Assembly: GCF_001518015.1 (NCBI RefSeq)
Contig: NZ_LPUY01000091.1
Coordinates: 1 to 49,855 of the forward strand
Origin: Tritonibacter horizontis
GTDB taxonomy: Bacteria; Pseudomonadota; Alphaproteobacteria; Rhodobacterales; Rhodobacteraceae
Reading direction: 5' to 3'
Length of the DNA: 49,855 bases
Under the pieces are notes generated by a model. It was not told the DNA's origin, did no database searches, and saw nothing but the letters and a program-made list of their open reading frames with translations. A program made the position numbers and the translations under genes. Shown here one piece after another: positions 32,066-41,968 of the stretch. The number at the start of each line of letters is the position of its first letter. Position 1 is the first letter of the stretch.

Positions 32066-32863
32066 TCAGAGGCCAAAACGTGCAAACTGGGCACGCTCCT
32101 CCACCGCCGCCAGCGCGTCCTCGGCTACTGACAGGCCGATCCGGCTGAGGAACGGTTTCTTGGCGTCATAGCGGCGCAGGCGCAGTTTCCTGCCAAAGCG
32201 CGCCTCCAGCACCGGTTTCAGGTGGCCGATCCCGTCGATCAGCCCCAGCGCTTCGGCCCGCCGGGCCAGCCAGACTTCGCCGGTGAACAGGCTGGCATCA
32301 TCGGCAAGTTTCGCACCGCGCCGGTCGGTGACATGATCGATGAAATTGGCGTGGATGTCGTTCAGCAGGACCTTGAGCCGCGCCACGTCCTCTTCCTTTT
32401 CCGGGCGGAAAGGGTCGAGCATGCTCTTGCTCTCGCCTGCGGTATGGACGCGACGTTCCACCCCCTGACGGGCGAGGAACACATGCGCGCCAAAGCCCGC
32501 CGAAACCACCCCGATCGAGCCGACAACCGAGCTGGCGTCGGCAAAAATTTCATCCGCGGCAGAGGCCAGCCAATAGCCGCCCGAGGCTGCCACATCCTCG
32601 ACAAAGGCCAGAACCGGGACGTTGTGTTCCTCGGCCAGACGACGAATGCGGGCGCCGATCAGGGCGCTTTGCACCGGGCTGCCACCGGGAGAGTTGATCT
32701 CCAGCGCAACCGCAGAGGGTTTTCCCTTCTTAAAGGCCCGCTCCAGCACCGGAGCGAGCGAGGCGTCGTTCAGGCTGCCGCGGCCAGACATGCCGATAGC
32801 ACCGGCGAGGCGAACCACCGCCACAGTGGGCGGACGTTTCAGGAAAGGGATGCGCAAACTCAT
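32066..32863 (-). CDS. S49 family serine peptidase (SppA/SohB-like)
   Basis: The 265-residue protein is a short single-domain signal peptide peptidase-type protease. The nucleophile is S94 in EDVAASGGYWLA, and the general-base lysine is K146 in AGESKSMLDPF. LEINSPGG (55-61) and VVGSIGVVS are also typical. There is no clear N-terminal transmembrane helix, only a short basic/hydrophobic start (MSLRIPFLKRPPTVAVVRL), unlike E. coli SppA, so it is probably cytoplasmic or peripherally attached. It is the first gene of a unit with the zinc-ribbon protein and the exchanger. The ATG at 32863 was chosen over one at 32962, whose extra residues are not family-like. Confidence 0.92.
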   Translation of the reverse strand: MSLRIPFLKRPPTVAVVRLAGAIGMSGRGSLNDASLAPVLERAFKKGKPSAVALEINSPGGSPVQSALIGARIRRLAEEHNVPVLAFVEDVAASGGYWLASAADEIFADASSVVGSIGVVSAGFGAHVFLARQGVERRVHTAGESKSMLDPFRPEKEEDVARLKVLLNDIHANFIDHVTDRRGAKLADDASLFTGEVWLARRAEALGLIDGIGHLKPVLEARFGRKLRLRRYDAKKPFLSRIGLSVAEDALAAVEERAQFARFGL

Positions 32864-33053
32864 GGCGCCGATGTAGAATGCCCACCCTCTGGAAACAAGA
32901 TGCAGCTCCGGAGGAATTATCGCCCGGCCCCGTTTCAGTCCCCTGCGCGGGTATATATGCAACGTATTCCGACGGGGATCACGGCGCGCGACCGGGGTGG
33001 CAGCCCTGCCCCTGGCCAGCGACCAGCAGCAAACAGCAAGGCTGGACGCAACC

Positions 33054-33141
33054 GCGCCGCGTCCCCATCAGGGGGCGCGGCGCCATGCCCAACCGGACCG
33101 GGACGGGCCGTCAGGCCCGTCTCAGGCTGGGCGGGAGCCCC
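33054..33141 (-). repeat. Intergenic repeat family 2, copy B
   Basis: The outer blocks GCGCCGCGTC (33054-33063), CGGCGCCATGCCCAAC (33079-33094 region) and GGGCGGGAGCCCC (33129-33141) match copy A at 4651-4724. The inner hairpin differs: ACGGGCC-GTCA-GGCCCGT at 33103-33120. It lies just downstream of the ABC permease, as copy A lies downstream of yqgE. Nothing else is seen in the 290-base gap upstream of the sppA-like gene. Confidence 0.65.
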
Positions 33142-33153
33142 ACCCGGTTCCTG

Positions 33154-33915
33154 TCACGCCCGCAGCCGCCAGCCGGTTTTGAAGATCCAGCCGATTGCCA
33201 CAAGACACAGGCCGGTGAAGGCGGCAATCGCCAGCAGGCTCAGCCCGATCGGCACATCCGCCACCCCGAAAAAGGACCAGCGGAACCCCGAAATCAGGTA
33301 GACGACAGGATTGAACAGCGTGATGGTTTGCCACACAGGCGGCAGCATGGAGATCGAATAGAACGATCCCCCAAGAAAGATCAGCGGCGTCACGATCAGC
33401 AGCGGCACCAGTTGCAATTGTTCGAAATTCTTCGCCCAGATCCCGATGATGAACCCCAGCAAAGCAAAGCTGACACAGGTCAGCACCAGGAACAGGATCA
33501 TCGCAAAGGGATGCTGGATCGTCAGATCCACAAAGAGATGCGCCGTGATCAGGATCACCACCCCGATAAACAGGGCCTTGGTCGCCGCCGCGCCGACATA
33601 GCCCAGCACGATTTCAAGAAAGTTGACCGGCGCGGACAACAGCTCGTAGATCGTCCCGATGAATTTCGGAAAGTAGATCCCGAAGGACGCATTCGAAATG
33701 CCCTGCGTGATGACGCTCAGCATGATCAGGCCCGGCACGATAAACGCCCCATAGGACACCCCTTCGACCTGTTCGATCCGGCTGCCGATGGCAGCGCCAA
33801 AGACCACGAAATAAAGCGAGGTCGACAACACCGGCGAGATGAAGCTTTGCGCCAAAGTGCGGAAAAACCGGGCCATCTCGAAGCGATAGATCGCGGCAAC
33901 TGCTGTCCAGTTCAT
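33154..33915 (-). CDS. ABC-2 type transporter permease
   Basis: The 253-residue inner-membrane protein has six hydrophobic segments and the ABC-2 exporter signature region ([49 protein letters not shown]). YadH- and NodJ-like permeases are its nearest recognisable relatives. With the ATPase encoded just upstream it forms an export system; the substrate is not apparent, and drug or glycolipid/polysaccharide export are both possible. Its start overlaps the ATPase stop (ATGA at 33912-33915), so the two subunits are made together. Confidence 0.93.
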   Translation of the reverse strand: MNWTAVAAIYRFEMARFFRTLAQSFISPVLSTSLYFVVFGAAIGSRIEQVEGVSYGAFIVPGLIMLSVITQGISNASFGIYFPKFIGTIYELLSAPVNFLEIVLGYVGAAATKALFIGVVILITAHLFVDLTIQHPFAMILFLVLTCVSFALLGFIIGIWAKNFEQLQLVPLLIVTPLIFLGGSFYSISMLPPVWQTITLFNPVVYLISGFRWSFFGVADVPIGLSLLAIAAFTGLCLVAIGWIFKTGWRLRA

Positions 33916-34841
33916 GATGGTTCTCCCTTCACCAGGTCGACAAAGATATCTTCAAGGCTCGATTGCCGCGTCGAGACATCCGACAGGACCAGCCCAGCCG
34001 CCGCCACATCGTTCAACAGCGTGGTGATGCCGGTGCGCTCCGCCTTGACGTCGTAGGTATAGATCAGCGACCGCCCCTGCGGACCAATGCGCAGCCCATG
34101 CGCCGCCAGGGATGCAGGCACATCAGAGATCGGCTCCGTCAACATGACCTCCAGCTCCTTCTTGCCCATCCGGGCCATCAGATCGGATTTCTCTTCCACC
34201 AGCAGGATTTCCCCCTTGGCGATCACCCCGACCCGGTCGGCCATCGCTTCGGCTTCTTCGATGTAATGGGTGGTCAGAATGATGGTGACGCCGCTTTGAC
34301 GCAATTCGCGCACCACGTCCCACATGTCCTTGCGCAGCTCGACATCGACACCCGCGCTTGGTTCATCGAGGAACAGAACCCGAGGTTCATGGCTCAATGC
34401 CTTGGCAATCAGCACCCGGCGCTTCATGCCGCCGGAGAGTTCCTTGACCTGGCTGTTACGCTTGTCCCAGAGCGAAAGCTTCGTCAGGATGTCCTGCAAC
34501 AGCGCATCGTTCCTGGGTTTGCCGAACAGGCCACGGGAAAACCGTACAGTGTTCCAGACCGTCTCAAACGGTTCCAGGTTAATCTCTTGCGGCACCAGAC
34601 CGATCATCTCGCGCGCCGCGCGAAACTCCTGCTGGATGCAATGACCTGCGACTTTGACGGATCCCGAGGTGGCGGTCGTGATCCCACAGACCGTCGAGAT
34701 CAAGGTCGTTTTGCCGGCCCCGTTGGGCCCGAGCAGCGCCAGGATTTCGCCTTCCTCGATATCGAGGCTCACGCCTTTCAGCGCTTCGAACCCGCCGGCG
34801 TAGGATTTTCGCAGATCCGTGATGGACAGAATGGTGCTCAT
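33912..34841 (-). CDS. ABC transporter ATP-binding protein
   Basis: The 309-residue ATPase has a Walker A motif in [14 protein letters not shown] near residue 36, the signature [15 protein letters not shown], Walker B in [13 protein letters not shown] and the switch histidine in [11 protein letters not shown]. The roughly 80-residue C-terminal extension after the nucleotide-binding domain is typical of DrrA/YadG-type exporter ATPases. The start is the ATG at 34841; upstream codons are not conserved-looking. It is the first gene of the exporter pair. Confidence 0.95.
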   Translation of the reverse strand: MSTILSITDLRKSYAGGFEALKGVSLDIEEGEILALLGPNGAGKTTLISTVCGITTATSGSVKVAGHCIQQEFRAAREMIGLVPQEINLEPFETVWNTVRFSRGLFGKPRNDALLQDILTKLSLWDKRNSQVKELSGGMKRRVLIAKALSHEPRVLFLDEPSAGVDVELRKDMWDVVRELRQSGVTIILTTHYIEEAEAMADRVGVIAKGEILLVEEKSDLMARMGKKELEVMLTEPISDVPASLAAHGLRIGPQGRSLIYTYDVKAERTGITTLLNDVAAAGLVLSDVSTRQSSLEDIFVDLVKGEPS

Positions 34842-35017
34842 GAGGCCTCCGGTTCTGATCTTTGTTGATCTTGGCATCAGTGAACCGGACGGTTCACGAA
34901 CCTGAAACGAGGTAACAATCCCGTGAGAGCCGGACCACCCCCATGGCCGCGCAAGCGAATGTGCACCTGCGCAGCCTTGAATTCACGCCCCGGCGTCCCC
35001 GCATCACTGTCTTCGGT

Positions 35018-35548
35018 TCAGGATCCGCCAGTGATCTTTTTCAGCCAGCCCTTTTTCTCGCCTGCATCAGCAGGCCCGGCGGTCTCCGCTTCGGGGTCGG
35101 CGGCGGCGGCGGGTGCCAGCGTTGTCTGCAGGTTGGTAAAGAACTGATCCGCCATTTTTTTGGCGAAGCCATCGATGATACGACTGCCAAGCTGGGCCAG
35201 CTTGCCGCCGACCTTGGCATCGACATCATAGGACAACAAGGTCCCGGTCTCGCTCGGTGCCAGGGTCACAACCGCGCCGCCCTTGGCAAATCCTGCCGCC
35301 CCGCCCTTGCCCTCGCCGGAAATCGTCAGTTTTTCATTCTCGATCAGATCCGAAAGGGTCACCTTGCCGGTAAAGGTCGCTTTGACCGGGCCGACCTTCT
35401 GCGTCACCTTCGCCTCGAACCCCTCGCTGGGCGAACCGGAGACCTCTTGCGCGCCTGGAACACAGGTCTTCAGGACATCCGGGTTCAGCAGCGCTGCGTA
35501 AACAGTTGCAGGATCGGCGGCGATCTCTTTTTGGTCACTCATCTGCAT
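35018..35548 (-). CDS. SRPBCC-fold protein, CoxG-like
   Basis: The 176-residue protein matches the CO-dehydrogenase subunit G (CoxG) group of the START/SRPBCC fold: AADPATVYAALLNPDVLKTCVPGAQEV at the N-terminus, KVGPVKATFTGKVTLSDL, then LSYDVDAKVGGKLAQLGSRIIDG. An Ala/Glu-rich linker and a basic end (EKKGWLKKITGG) follow. CoxG-type proteins recruit or mature molybdenum hydroxylases at the membrane, but no such enzyme is in the window, so the role here is open. It is divergent from the CoA-transferase gene. ATG at 35548 or 35542. Confidence 0.88.
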   Translation of the reverse strand: MQMSDQKEIAADPATVYAALLNPDVLKTCVPGAQEVSGSPSEGFEAKVTQKVGPVKATFTGKVTLSDLIENEKLTISGEGKGGAAGFAKGGAVVTLAPSETGTLLSYDVDAKVGGKLAQLGSRIIDGFAKKMADQFFTNLQTTLAPAAAADPEAETAGPADAGEKKGWLKKITGGS

Positions 35549-35717
35549 GGCGTCTCTCCCTGTCCAGTGTTGCAGTGCCCCATAGGTCTAGCGGTTCCCA
35601 TCGGCGCTGCCAACGGGCCAGACCGCTGCGACGGACAGATCGCTGCGATTGCCGAAGACCCAAAGATCGGGGCATGGTGGGGCCCGGAGGACTTGCGCGC
35701 AACAGGAGGCCCGCGTC

Positions 35718-36818
35718 ATGCTGGAAGGAATTCGCATCATCGAGGTCGAGGCGCTTGGGCCTGCGCCCTTTGCTGCCATGATGCTGGCGGATCTCGGGGC
35801 CGAGGTGATCTGCATCCATCGCAAGGGCGGCGCAGGGACCCCCGGCATGCCGGATCGCTCGCTCCTTGACCGGGGCAAGAAATCCATCGCGCTGGACCTG
35901 AAGACCCCGGAGGACCAGCGCACCGCCCGCGCGTTGATTGCCTCAGCCGATGGGCTGATAGAGGGGTTCCGCCCCGGTGTGATGGAGCGGCTGACCCTCG
36001 GGCCGGAGGATATGTGCGCGCTCAACCCAGGTCTGGTCTATGGACGGATGACGGGCTGGGGACAGAAAAGCCCATTGGCGCAGGTGGCCGGGCACGATCT
36101 GAATTACATTTCGCTCTCAGGCGCCCTCTGGTCGGCCTCTGCACCACAGGATGTGCCCCTGACGCCGCCGACATTGGTTGGCGATATCGGGGGCGGCGCG
36201 CTCTACCTTGTCGCCGGGATGCTGGCCGGGCTCCTGCGCGCCGCACGGACCGGTGTGGGCACCGTGGTCGATGCAGCGATCTATGATGGCTCGGCGCATA
36301 TGATGGCGCTTTTGATGGCCATACGACAGGCCGGAGGGTTTGGCGACCAGCGCGGCCGCAATCTGCTGGATGGCCCGCATTGGAGCCGCAGCTATGCCTG
36401 CAAGGGCGGCGGCCATGTCTCCGTTCAATGTCTGGAGCCGAAGTTCTACCTGCAGTTTCTGGACAAGATGGGTCTGTCTGAGGATCCCGATTTCGCCCGG
36501 CAATTCGACAAGACACTCTGGCCCGAGCTGACGGCCCGCCTGGCAGGTCAGTTTTGCACCCAGACCCGCGATCACTGGGCGGCGTTGTTTGACGGTTCCG
36601 ATGCCTGTGTCGCGCCCGTGCTCTCCCCCACCGAGGCTGCCTTGCACCCGATGAACAGCCGCGAAACCTGGGTCGACATCGACGGAGACCTGCAACCGGC
36701 GCCCGCGCCGCGTTTTGACGCCATCGGCAAACGCCCCGGCCCAATTCCGATGCGGGACCAACACCGTGACGAAATCCTGCAGGATCTTGCGGTGCGGCAC
36801 GCTGCCTCGGTTACCTGA
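35718..36818 (+). CDS. Alpha-methylacyl-CoA racemase-type CoA transferase (CaiB/BaiF family)
   Basis: The 366-residue protein belongs to class III CoA transferases. The segment RMTGWGQKSPLAQVAGHDLNYISLSG is characteristic of alpha-methylacyl-CoA racemase, with the catalytic His and Asp within GHDLNY, so epimerisation of 2-methyl-branched acyl-CoA is the favoured reaction over CoA transfer. MLADLGAEVI and DLKTPE near the N-terminus are typical of the CoA-binding part. A good ribosome site, AGGAGG, ends about 9 bases before the ATG at 35718. It could supply (S)-acyl-CoA to dehydrogenases such as the one at 1.7-3.4 kb; that link is speculative. Confidence 0.92.
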   Translation: MLEGIRIIEVEALGPAPFAAMMLADLGAEVICIHRKGGAGTPGMPDRSLLDRGKKSIALDLKTPEDQRTARALIASADGLIEGFRPGVMERLTLGPEDMCALNPGLVYGRMTGWGQKSPLAQVAGHDLNYISLSGALWSASAPQDVPLTPPTLVGDIGGGALYLVAGMLAGLLRAARTGVGTVVDAAIYDGSAHMMALLMAIRQAGGFGDQRGRNLLDGPHWSRSYACKGGGHVSVQCLEPKFYLQFLDKMGLSEDPDFARQFDKTLWPELTARLAGQFCTQTRDHWAALFDGSDACVAPVLSPTEAALHPMNSRETWVDIDGDLQPAPAPRFDAIGKRPGPIPMRDQHRDEILQDLAVRHAASVT

Positions 36819-36852
36819 CCAACCTCAGGCGATGAGCTGACAGCGGTGCGCC

Positions 36853-36911
36853 CCTGAGGGGCCTTGCCCCTCAGGCAAACGAACCTGAGCCCGGGCCAGC
36901 GGCCCGGGCTC
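36853..36911. terminator. Two hairpins between convergent genes
   Basis: CCTGAGGGG-CCTTG-CCCCTCAGG (36853-36875) and GAGCCCGGGCC-AGC-GGCCCGGGCTC (36887-36911, a perfect 11-bp stem) fill the gap between the CoA-transferase gene and hemE. Neither has a T run, so a Rho-independent role is uncertain; they may block read-through from either side. Confidence 0.55.
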
Positions 36912-36930
36912 CGCTGAATTCCCCGTGCCG

Positions 36931-37974
<1,044 letters not shown>

Positions 37975-38095
37975 GCTCAGCCCCTTTCTTCTGCTGCCCC
38001 TGAGGTCTAGCGTCAGCGGCAAATTGTCAAGGCTTGCCCCTTTGGGACACCCTGACGCTTGCCATGGCATTTTGTCGCGATTACTTCTGTCTGCC

Positions 38096-39052
38096 ATGAC
38101 CCTGACCCTGCCCACTCCCGCTTCACCCCTGAAAATCGGCACCCGCGGCTCACCGCTGGCACTGGCCCAGGCCTATGAGACCCGCGACCGCCTGGCCCGT
38201 GCCTTTGCGCTGGAGCCGACGGCCTTTGACATTGTGGTGATCAAGACCACCGGGGACAACCGCGCCATGATCGACGCGGATCGCCCGCTTAAGGAGATCG
38301 GCAACAAGGGGCTGTTCACCAAGGAAATCGAAGAAGCGCTGACCTCTGGCGCCATCGACATCGCGGTCCATTCGATGAAGGACATGCCGACCGAACAGCC
38401 AGAGGGGCTGACCCTGGACTGCTATCTGCCGCGTGAGGACGTGCGGGACGCCTTTGTTTCGCCCGCCATTGGCGCCATTGCCGACTTGCCCGAAGGCACC
38501 GTGGTCGGCACCTCCTCGCTGCGCCGCCGCGCGCAATTGCTGCACCGACGCCCAGACCTGCAGGTGGTTGAGTTTCGCGGCAACGTTCAGACGCGACTGC
38601 AAAAACTCCAGGACGGGGTGGCCAGCGCCACGTTTCTTGCAATGGCCGGACTGCGCCGCCTCAACATGGCCGAGGCGGTGCCCGCCACCCCGATCGCGCC
38701 CGAAGACATGCTGCCCGCCGTCGCCCAGGGTGCCATCGGCATCGAACGCCGCCGCCACGACACCGCCGCTGCCGCAATGCTGGAAGCCATCCATCACGCC
38801 GAAACCAGCCTGCGCCTGGCGGCTGAGCGTGCCTTTCTTGCCGCGCTCGATGGCTCTTGCGAGACCCCCATCGCCGCCCTGGCCGAGCTTTCCGGAGGCA
38901 CCTTGCAGTTACGCGGCGAAGTGTTGCGGCCCGATGGGTCCGAGGCGCTGACCGACGCCCAGAGCTGTGCCATCGAAGACGGGGCGGCGCTTGGTCACCA
39001 CATGGGACAGGCGTTGCGCGCGCGGGCAGGGCAAGGCTTCTTCACACTGTGA
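38096..39052 (+). CDS. hemC: Hydroxymethylbilane synthase (porphobilinogen deaminase)
   Basis: The 318-residue enzyme polymerises four porphobilinogens. The cofactor-binding cysteine is C255 in [13 protein letters not shown]. Other signatures are [33 protein letters not shown] and [11 protein letters not shown]. The ATG at 38096 gives a short N-terminal addition before KIGTRGSP, usual for this group. It is transcribed away from hemE. Confidence 0.97.
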   Translation: MTLTLPTPASPLKIGTRGSPLALAQAYETRDRLARAFALEPTAFDIVVIKTTGDNRAMIDADRPLKEIGNKGLFTKEIEEALTSGAIDIAVHSMKDMPTEQPEGLTLDCYLPREDVRDAFVSPAIGAIADLPEGTVVGTSSLRRRAQLLHRRPDLQVVEFRGNVQTRLQKLQDGVASATFLAMAGLRRLNMAEAVPATPIAPEDMLPAVAQGAIGIERRRHDTAAAAMLEAIHHAETSLRLAAERAFLAALDGSCETPIAALAELSGGTLQLRGEVLRPDGSEALTDAQSCAIEDGAALGHHMGQALRARAGQGFFTL

Positions 39053-39082
39053 CAGCCGCGCCCGCGCTCCCCGCCCCCGGCG

Positions 39083-39976
39083 TTAGTCTGGCGCGGGGTT
39101 GGGGCTCGCCGCTGCCACCTGCGGCTCTTCCGGCAGGTATTTCCGGTAGCCCAGCCACTGCAGCCAGTTTTCTGCACTGCCACCAAAGACATTGAGGTCC
39201 ACATTGCCCGTGATCCCCGGCACCGATCCGGTGCCGGTATACTGCCAAAAGGCCCAATGCGCCCCGGGATAGACCGCCTCCGGATGGCCCGCGACCGAGC
39301 GCAACCAGAAATCCACCCCCTTGATCTGGCCGATCCCGGTGTCGCGATAGAAATCCACCGTGGTGTAGACCACCGGGCGGCGACCATAGTGGGCGGTGAT
39401 TTTCTCAATGAACCGCTCCGCCTCATGCCGGGCCTCCGCCCCGGACGGACGGCGCCTGCAACTGGGCGAGGCGTGGTTCCATTCAATGTCCAGCACCGGC
39501 GGCAAGGACGTGGCCAGCTTGGGCACATTGCGGATGTACCACCGGGCCTGCTCCTCTGGCGAGCGGCAGAAATAGTAGAAATGATAGGCCCCGCGTCGCA
39601 ACCCTGCACGGCCGGCCTCGCGCCAGTTCGAGGTGAACTCCGGATCCAGGAAGTCTCCGCCTTCTGTCGCTTTGATCCAGGCGAAAGACACCCCCGAGTC
39701 GCGGACGGTATTCCAGTCGATCCTGCCTTGATAGCGCGCGACATCAATGCCGTGGATCGGATAGCTCCAGGGATCGCGCCCGGCCCAGTCGTGTGGGTCG
39801 TTGTCACCGAACCGCGGATAGGTGGCCAGGACCGCATAGGCGGCAGCAAAGGCGGGATCGACCTGGCGCTGCACCGGGGCTGCGAGCGGTGGCGGGGGCA
39901 CCGGCGCGCGCGTCGAACTGCCACAGGAGGCCAGCAGCGCCAGCATCCCGAACCCAAAAAACCATCGTTTTGTCAT
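39083..39976 (-). CDS. GH25 family lysozyme-like lipoprotein
   Basis: The 297-residue protein has a lipoprotein signal with the lipobox LLASC (lipidated C18), a Pro-rich linker and a GH25 (Chalaropsis-type muramidase) domain. Active-site landmarks are GIDVARYQG (D78) and LDIEWNHAS (D163, E165), then the C-terminal FWQYTGTG strand. It should cleave or bind peptidoglycan at the outer membrane or in the periplasm. The domain starts unusually late, after about 70 residues. It lies between hemC and hemF and is not obviously related to haem synthesis. Confidence 0.92.
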   Translation of the reverse strand: MTKRWFFGFGMLALLASCGSSTRAPVPPPPLAAPVQRQVDPAFAAAYAVLATYPRFGDNDPHDWAGRDPWSYPIHGIDVARYQGRIDWNTVRDSGVSFAWIKATEGGDFLDPEFTSNWREAGRAGLRRGAYHFYYFCRSPEEQARWYIRNVPKLATSLPPVLDIEWNHASPSCRRRPSGAEARHEAERFIEKITAHYGRRPVVYTTVDFYRDTGIGQIKGVDFWLRSVAGHPEAVYPGAHWAFWQYTGTGSVPGITGNVDLNVFGGSAENWLQWLGYRKYLPEEPQVAAASPNPAPD

Positions 39977-40099
39977 TACTGATCTACCTTGAAAACCTGC
40001 CCGCCCCCAATAAGCAGAAGACAGGTCAGCCCTTCAACGCAGAATGGCGTGAAACCGCATCGAGGCCCCCCGCTGCGCGGATTCACACCGAGCCGGATG

Positions 40100-41002
40100 T
40101 CAGACCCATTTCGCCATTGGCGGCAGGCTCATCAGCACGGCATTGGCATCATGGCCGGTTTCCAGACCGAATTTGGTGCCCCGGTCGTAGACCAGGTTGT
40201 ATTCTGCATAAAGACCGCGATGGATCAGCTGCGCATCCTTGTCCTCTGCATCACAGGATTGCCCGCGACGCTTCTCGACCAAGGGCACGAAGGCCGGCAA
40301 AAAAGCGCGGCCAATGTCCTGAATCAGGGCAAAATCCGCCGCCCAGTCGCCGCTGTTGTGATCGTCGAGAAAGATGCCGCCAACGCCCCGTGCACGCCCC
40401 CGGTGCGGGATAAAGAAATAGTCATCCGCCCAAGCCTTCAGCCGCGGGTACAGCGCCGTGTCGTGCCGGTCGAGATGGGCCTGCTGGATCGTGTGAAAAT
40501 GCGCGGTGTCCTCGGCATATTCAATGCAGGGGTTGAGGTCCGATCCGCCGCCAAACCACCAGCCGTGCGGGGTCCAGAACATCCGTGTGTTCATATGTAC
40601 CGCAGGCACGTGAGGGTTGCGCATATGGGCCACGAGCGAGATGCCGGAGGCCCAGAAACGCGGATCCTCCTTCATCCCGGGCAGCCCCTTGCGCGCTGCC
40701 ATAGCCGTCTGGGCCCGCGCGCCCAGGGTGCCATAGACCTCGGAAATATTGACGCCAACCTTCTCGAAAACGCGCCCGCCGCGCATCACGCTCATCAAGC
40801 CACCACCGGCATCGGAGCCATCCTCGGCGTGGCGCGACGTCTCGCTCAGCTCAAAACGACCTGGCTCCAGTTCGGCAAAGGGGCCCTCGGCATGGCTGTC
40901 TTCCAGCCCCTCGAAAGCCGCAACAATCTGGTCGCGCAGCTCCCGGAACCATGCCGCCGCGCGCGCTTTTTCGTCCCGCATGTCAGTGCTCTGCTCGCTC
41001 AT
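40100..41002 (-). CDS. hemF: Oxygen-dependent coproporphyrinogen III oxidase
   Basis: The 300-residue aerobic enzyme makes protoporphyrinogen IX from coproporphyrinogen III. The family signatures are present: GRVFEKVGVNISEVYG, NPHVPAVHMNTRMFW, the GGGSDLNP region with neighbouring histidines, and EYNLVYDRGTKFGLETG near the C-terminus. No FNR or other redox operator could be identified upstream. The SDR gene ends 30 bases upstream on the same strand, so the two may be co-transcribed. Confidence 0.97.
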   Translation of the reverse strand: MSEQSTDMRDEKARAAAWFRELRDQIVAAFEGLEDSHAEGPFAELEPGRFELSETSRHAEDGSDAGGGLMSVMRGGRVFEKVGVNISEVYGTLGARAQTAMAARKGLPGMKEDPRFWASGISLVAHMRNPHVPAVHMNTRMFWTPHGWWFGGGSDLNPCIEYAEDTAHFHTIQQAHLDRHDTALYPRLKAWADDYFFIPHRGRARGVGGIFLDDHNSGDWAADFALIQDIGRAFLPAFVPLVEKRRGQSCDAEDKDAQLIHRGLYAEYNLVYDRGTKFGLETGHDANAVLMSLPPMAKWV

Positions 41003-41032
41003 CGAGATCTCCTGTCGTCTGGCGTTTGCGGC

Positions 41033-41836
41033 TCAATGCACCGGGGCGGTGACCGGATCAAGCAGGGTGCGGCCACCGTCCAGCGTCAGCACCTGCCCGG
41101 TCATGAACCCAGAGGCATCCGATGCCAGGTATTGCGCGGTTTCAGTCAGCTCTGTCGGTGGCGCGATCCGGTTCAGCGGCGTGTGTTCTTCGATGTTTTG
41201 CCGCAGCGAACGGTTGTCCTTGAGCGTCGCCTGCATCGAGGCGCTCATGACCGAGCCAAAGGCAATGGAATTGACCCGGATGCGATGGGGGGCCAGCGAC
41301 ACTGCCAGCGAACGGGTCATCTGGTCCAGCGCCGCAGAGGCGACGGAATAGGCCATCAGATCCGGGTGGGTGCGGCGGGCGGCAATCGACGACAGGTTGA
41401 TGATCGCCCCATTCGCACTCTGATCGCCCCGCTCTTCGCCCTGCCGGATCATCCGTTTGGCCACATGCTGCGACAGGCGCAGGGTGGACATCAGGTTCTG
41501 ACGCAGGAGAAATTCCACGCTTTCGTCATCAGGATCGATGGGATCGCTGGACACCACCTTGCGGGCGCCGTTGACCAGAATGTCAACACGGTCAAAGGCA
41601 TCAATGGTCGCGGAAAGCAGGTTCGCTATGGTCAGCCGCTCGCGCAGGTCACCTGCAAAATGACGGATATTGCTATCCTCGGCGACATTTCCAAGTTCCT
41701 GTAACAGGGCGGATTCGTCCTGGTCAACGAACATGACCTTCGCGCCTTCCTTGGCGAATTGGCGGCCGATGGCGAGGCCGATGCCATTGGACGCGCCGGT
41801 CACAATCGCGGTCTTTCCGGAGATCGAAAAACTCAT
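41033..41836 (-). CDS. SDR-family protein with degenerate active site
   Basis: The 267-residue protein has the Rossmann motif TGASNGIG at 13-20 and the normal SDR fold, with S150 and Y163 in place. The catalytic lysine of YxxxK is serine S167 (YSVASAAL), and the usual NNAG is NGAR at 89-92. Classical reductase activity is therefore doubtful; it may bind NAD(P) without catalysis or use a different residue. It directly precedes hemF on the same strand with a 30-base gap. The C-terminus LTLDGGRTLLD is typical for SDRs. Confidence 0.88.
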   Translation of the reverse strand: MSFSISGKTAIVTGASNGIGLAIGRQFAKEGAKVMFVDQDESALLQELGNVAEDSNIRHFAGDLRERLTIANLLSATIDAFDRVDILVNGARKVVSSDPIDPDDESVEFLLRQNLMSTLRLSQHVAKRMIRQGEERGDQSANGAIINLSSIAARRTHPDLMAYSVASAALDQMTRSLAVSLAPHRIRVNSIAFGSVMSASMQATLKDNRSLRQNIEEHTPLNRIAPPTELTETAQYLASDASGFMTGQVLTLDGGRTLLDPVTAPVH

Positions 41837-41968
41837 ATGAAGATCCTTGCATGCATCAGAACGGTCGGCCTGTCCCCCAGGTCGGACCGCGGCAGGGATC
41901 GCGCCACGGGTCCGCGCGACAATAGCGGGAAGCCGACAGAAATTGAACAGTGTTTTGCAAACGCGCGC

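Noticed and set aside
37975-38095. hemE upstream gap considered as an alphaproteobacterial origin (oriC is beside hemE in Caulobacter)
   Set aside because: The gap is only 121 bases, shows no DnaA box and is not AT-rich; hemE here adjoins hemC rather than the usual origin genes.
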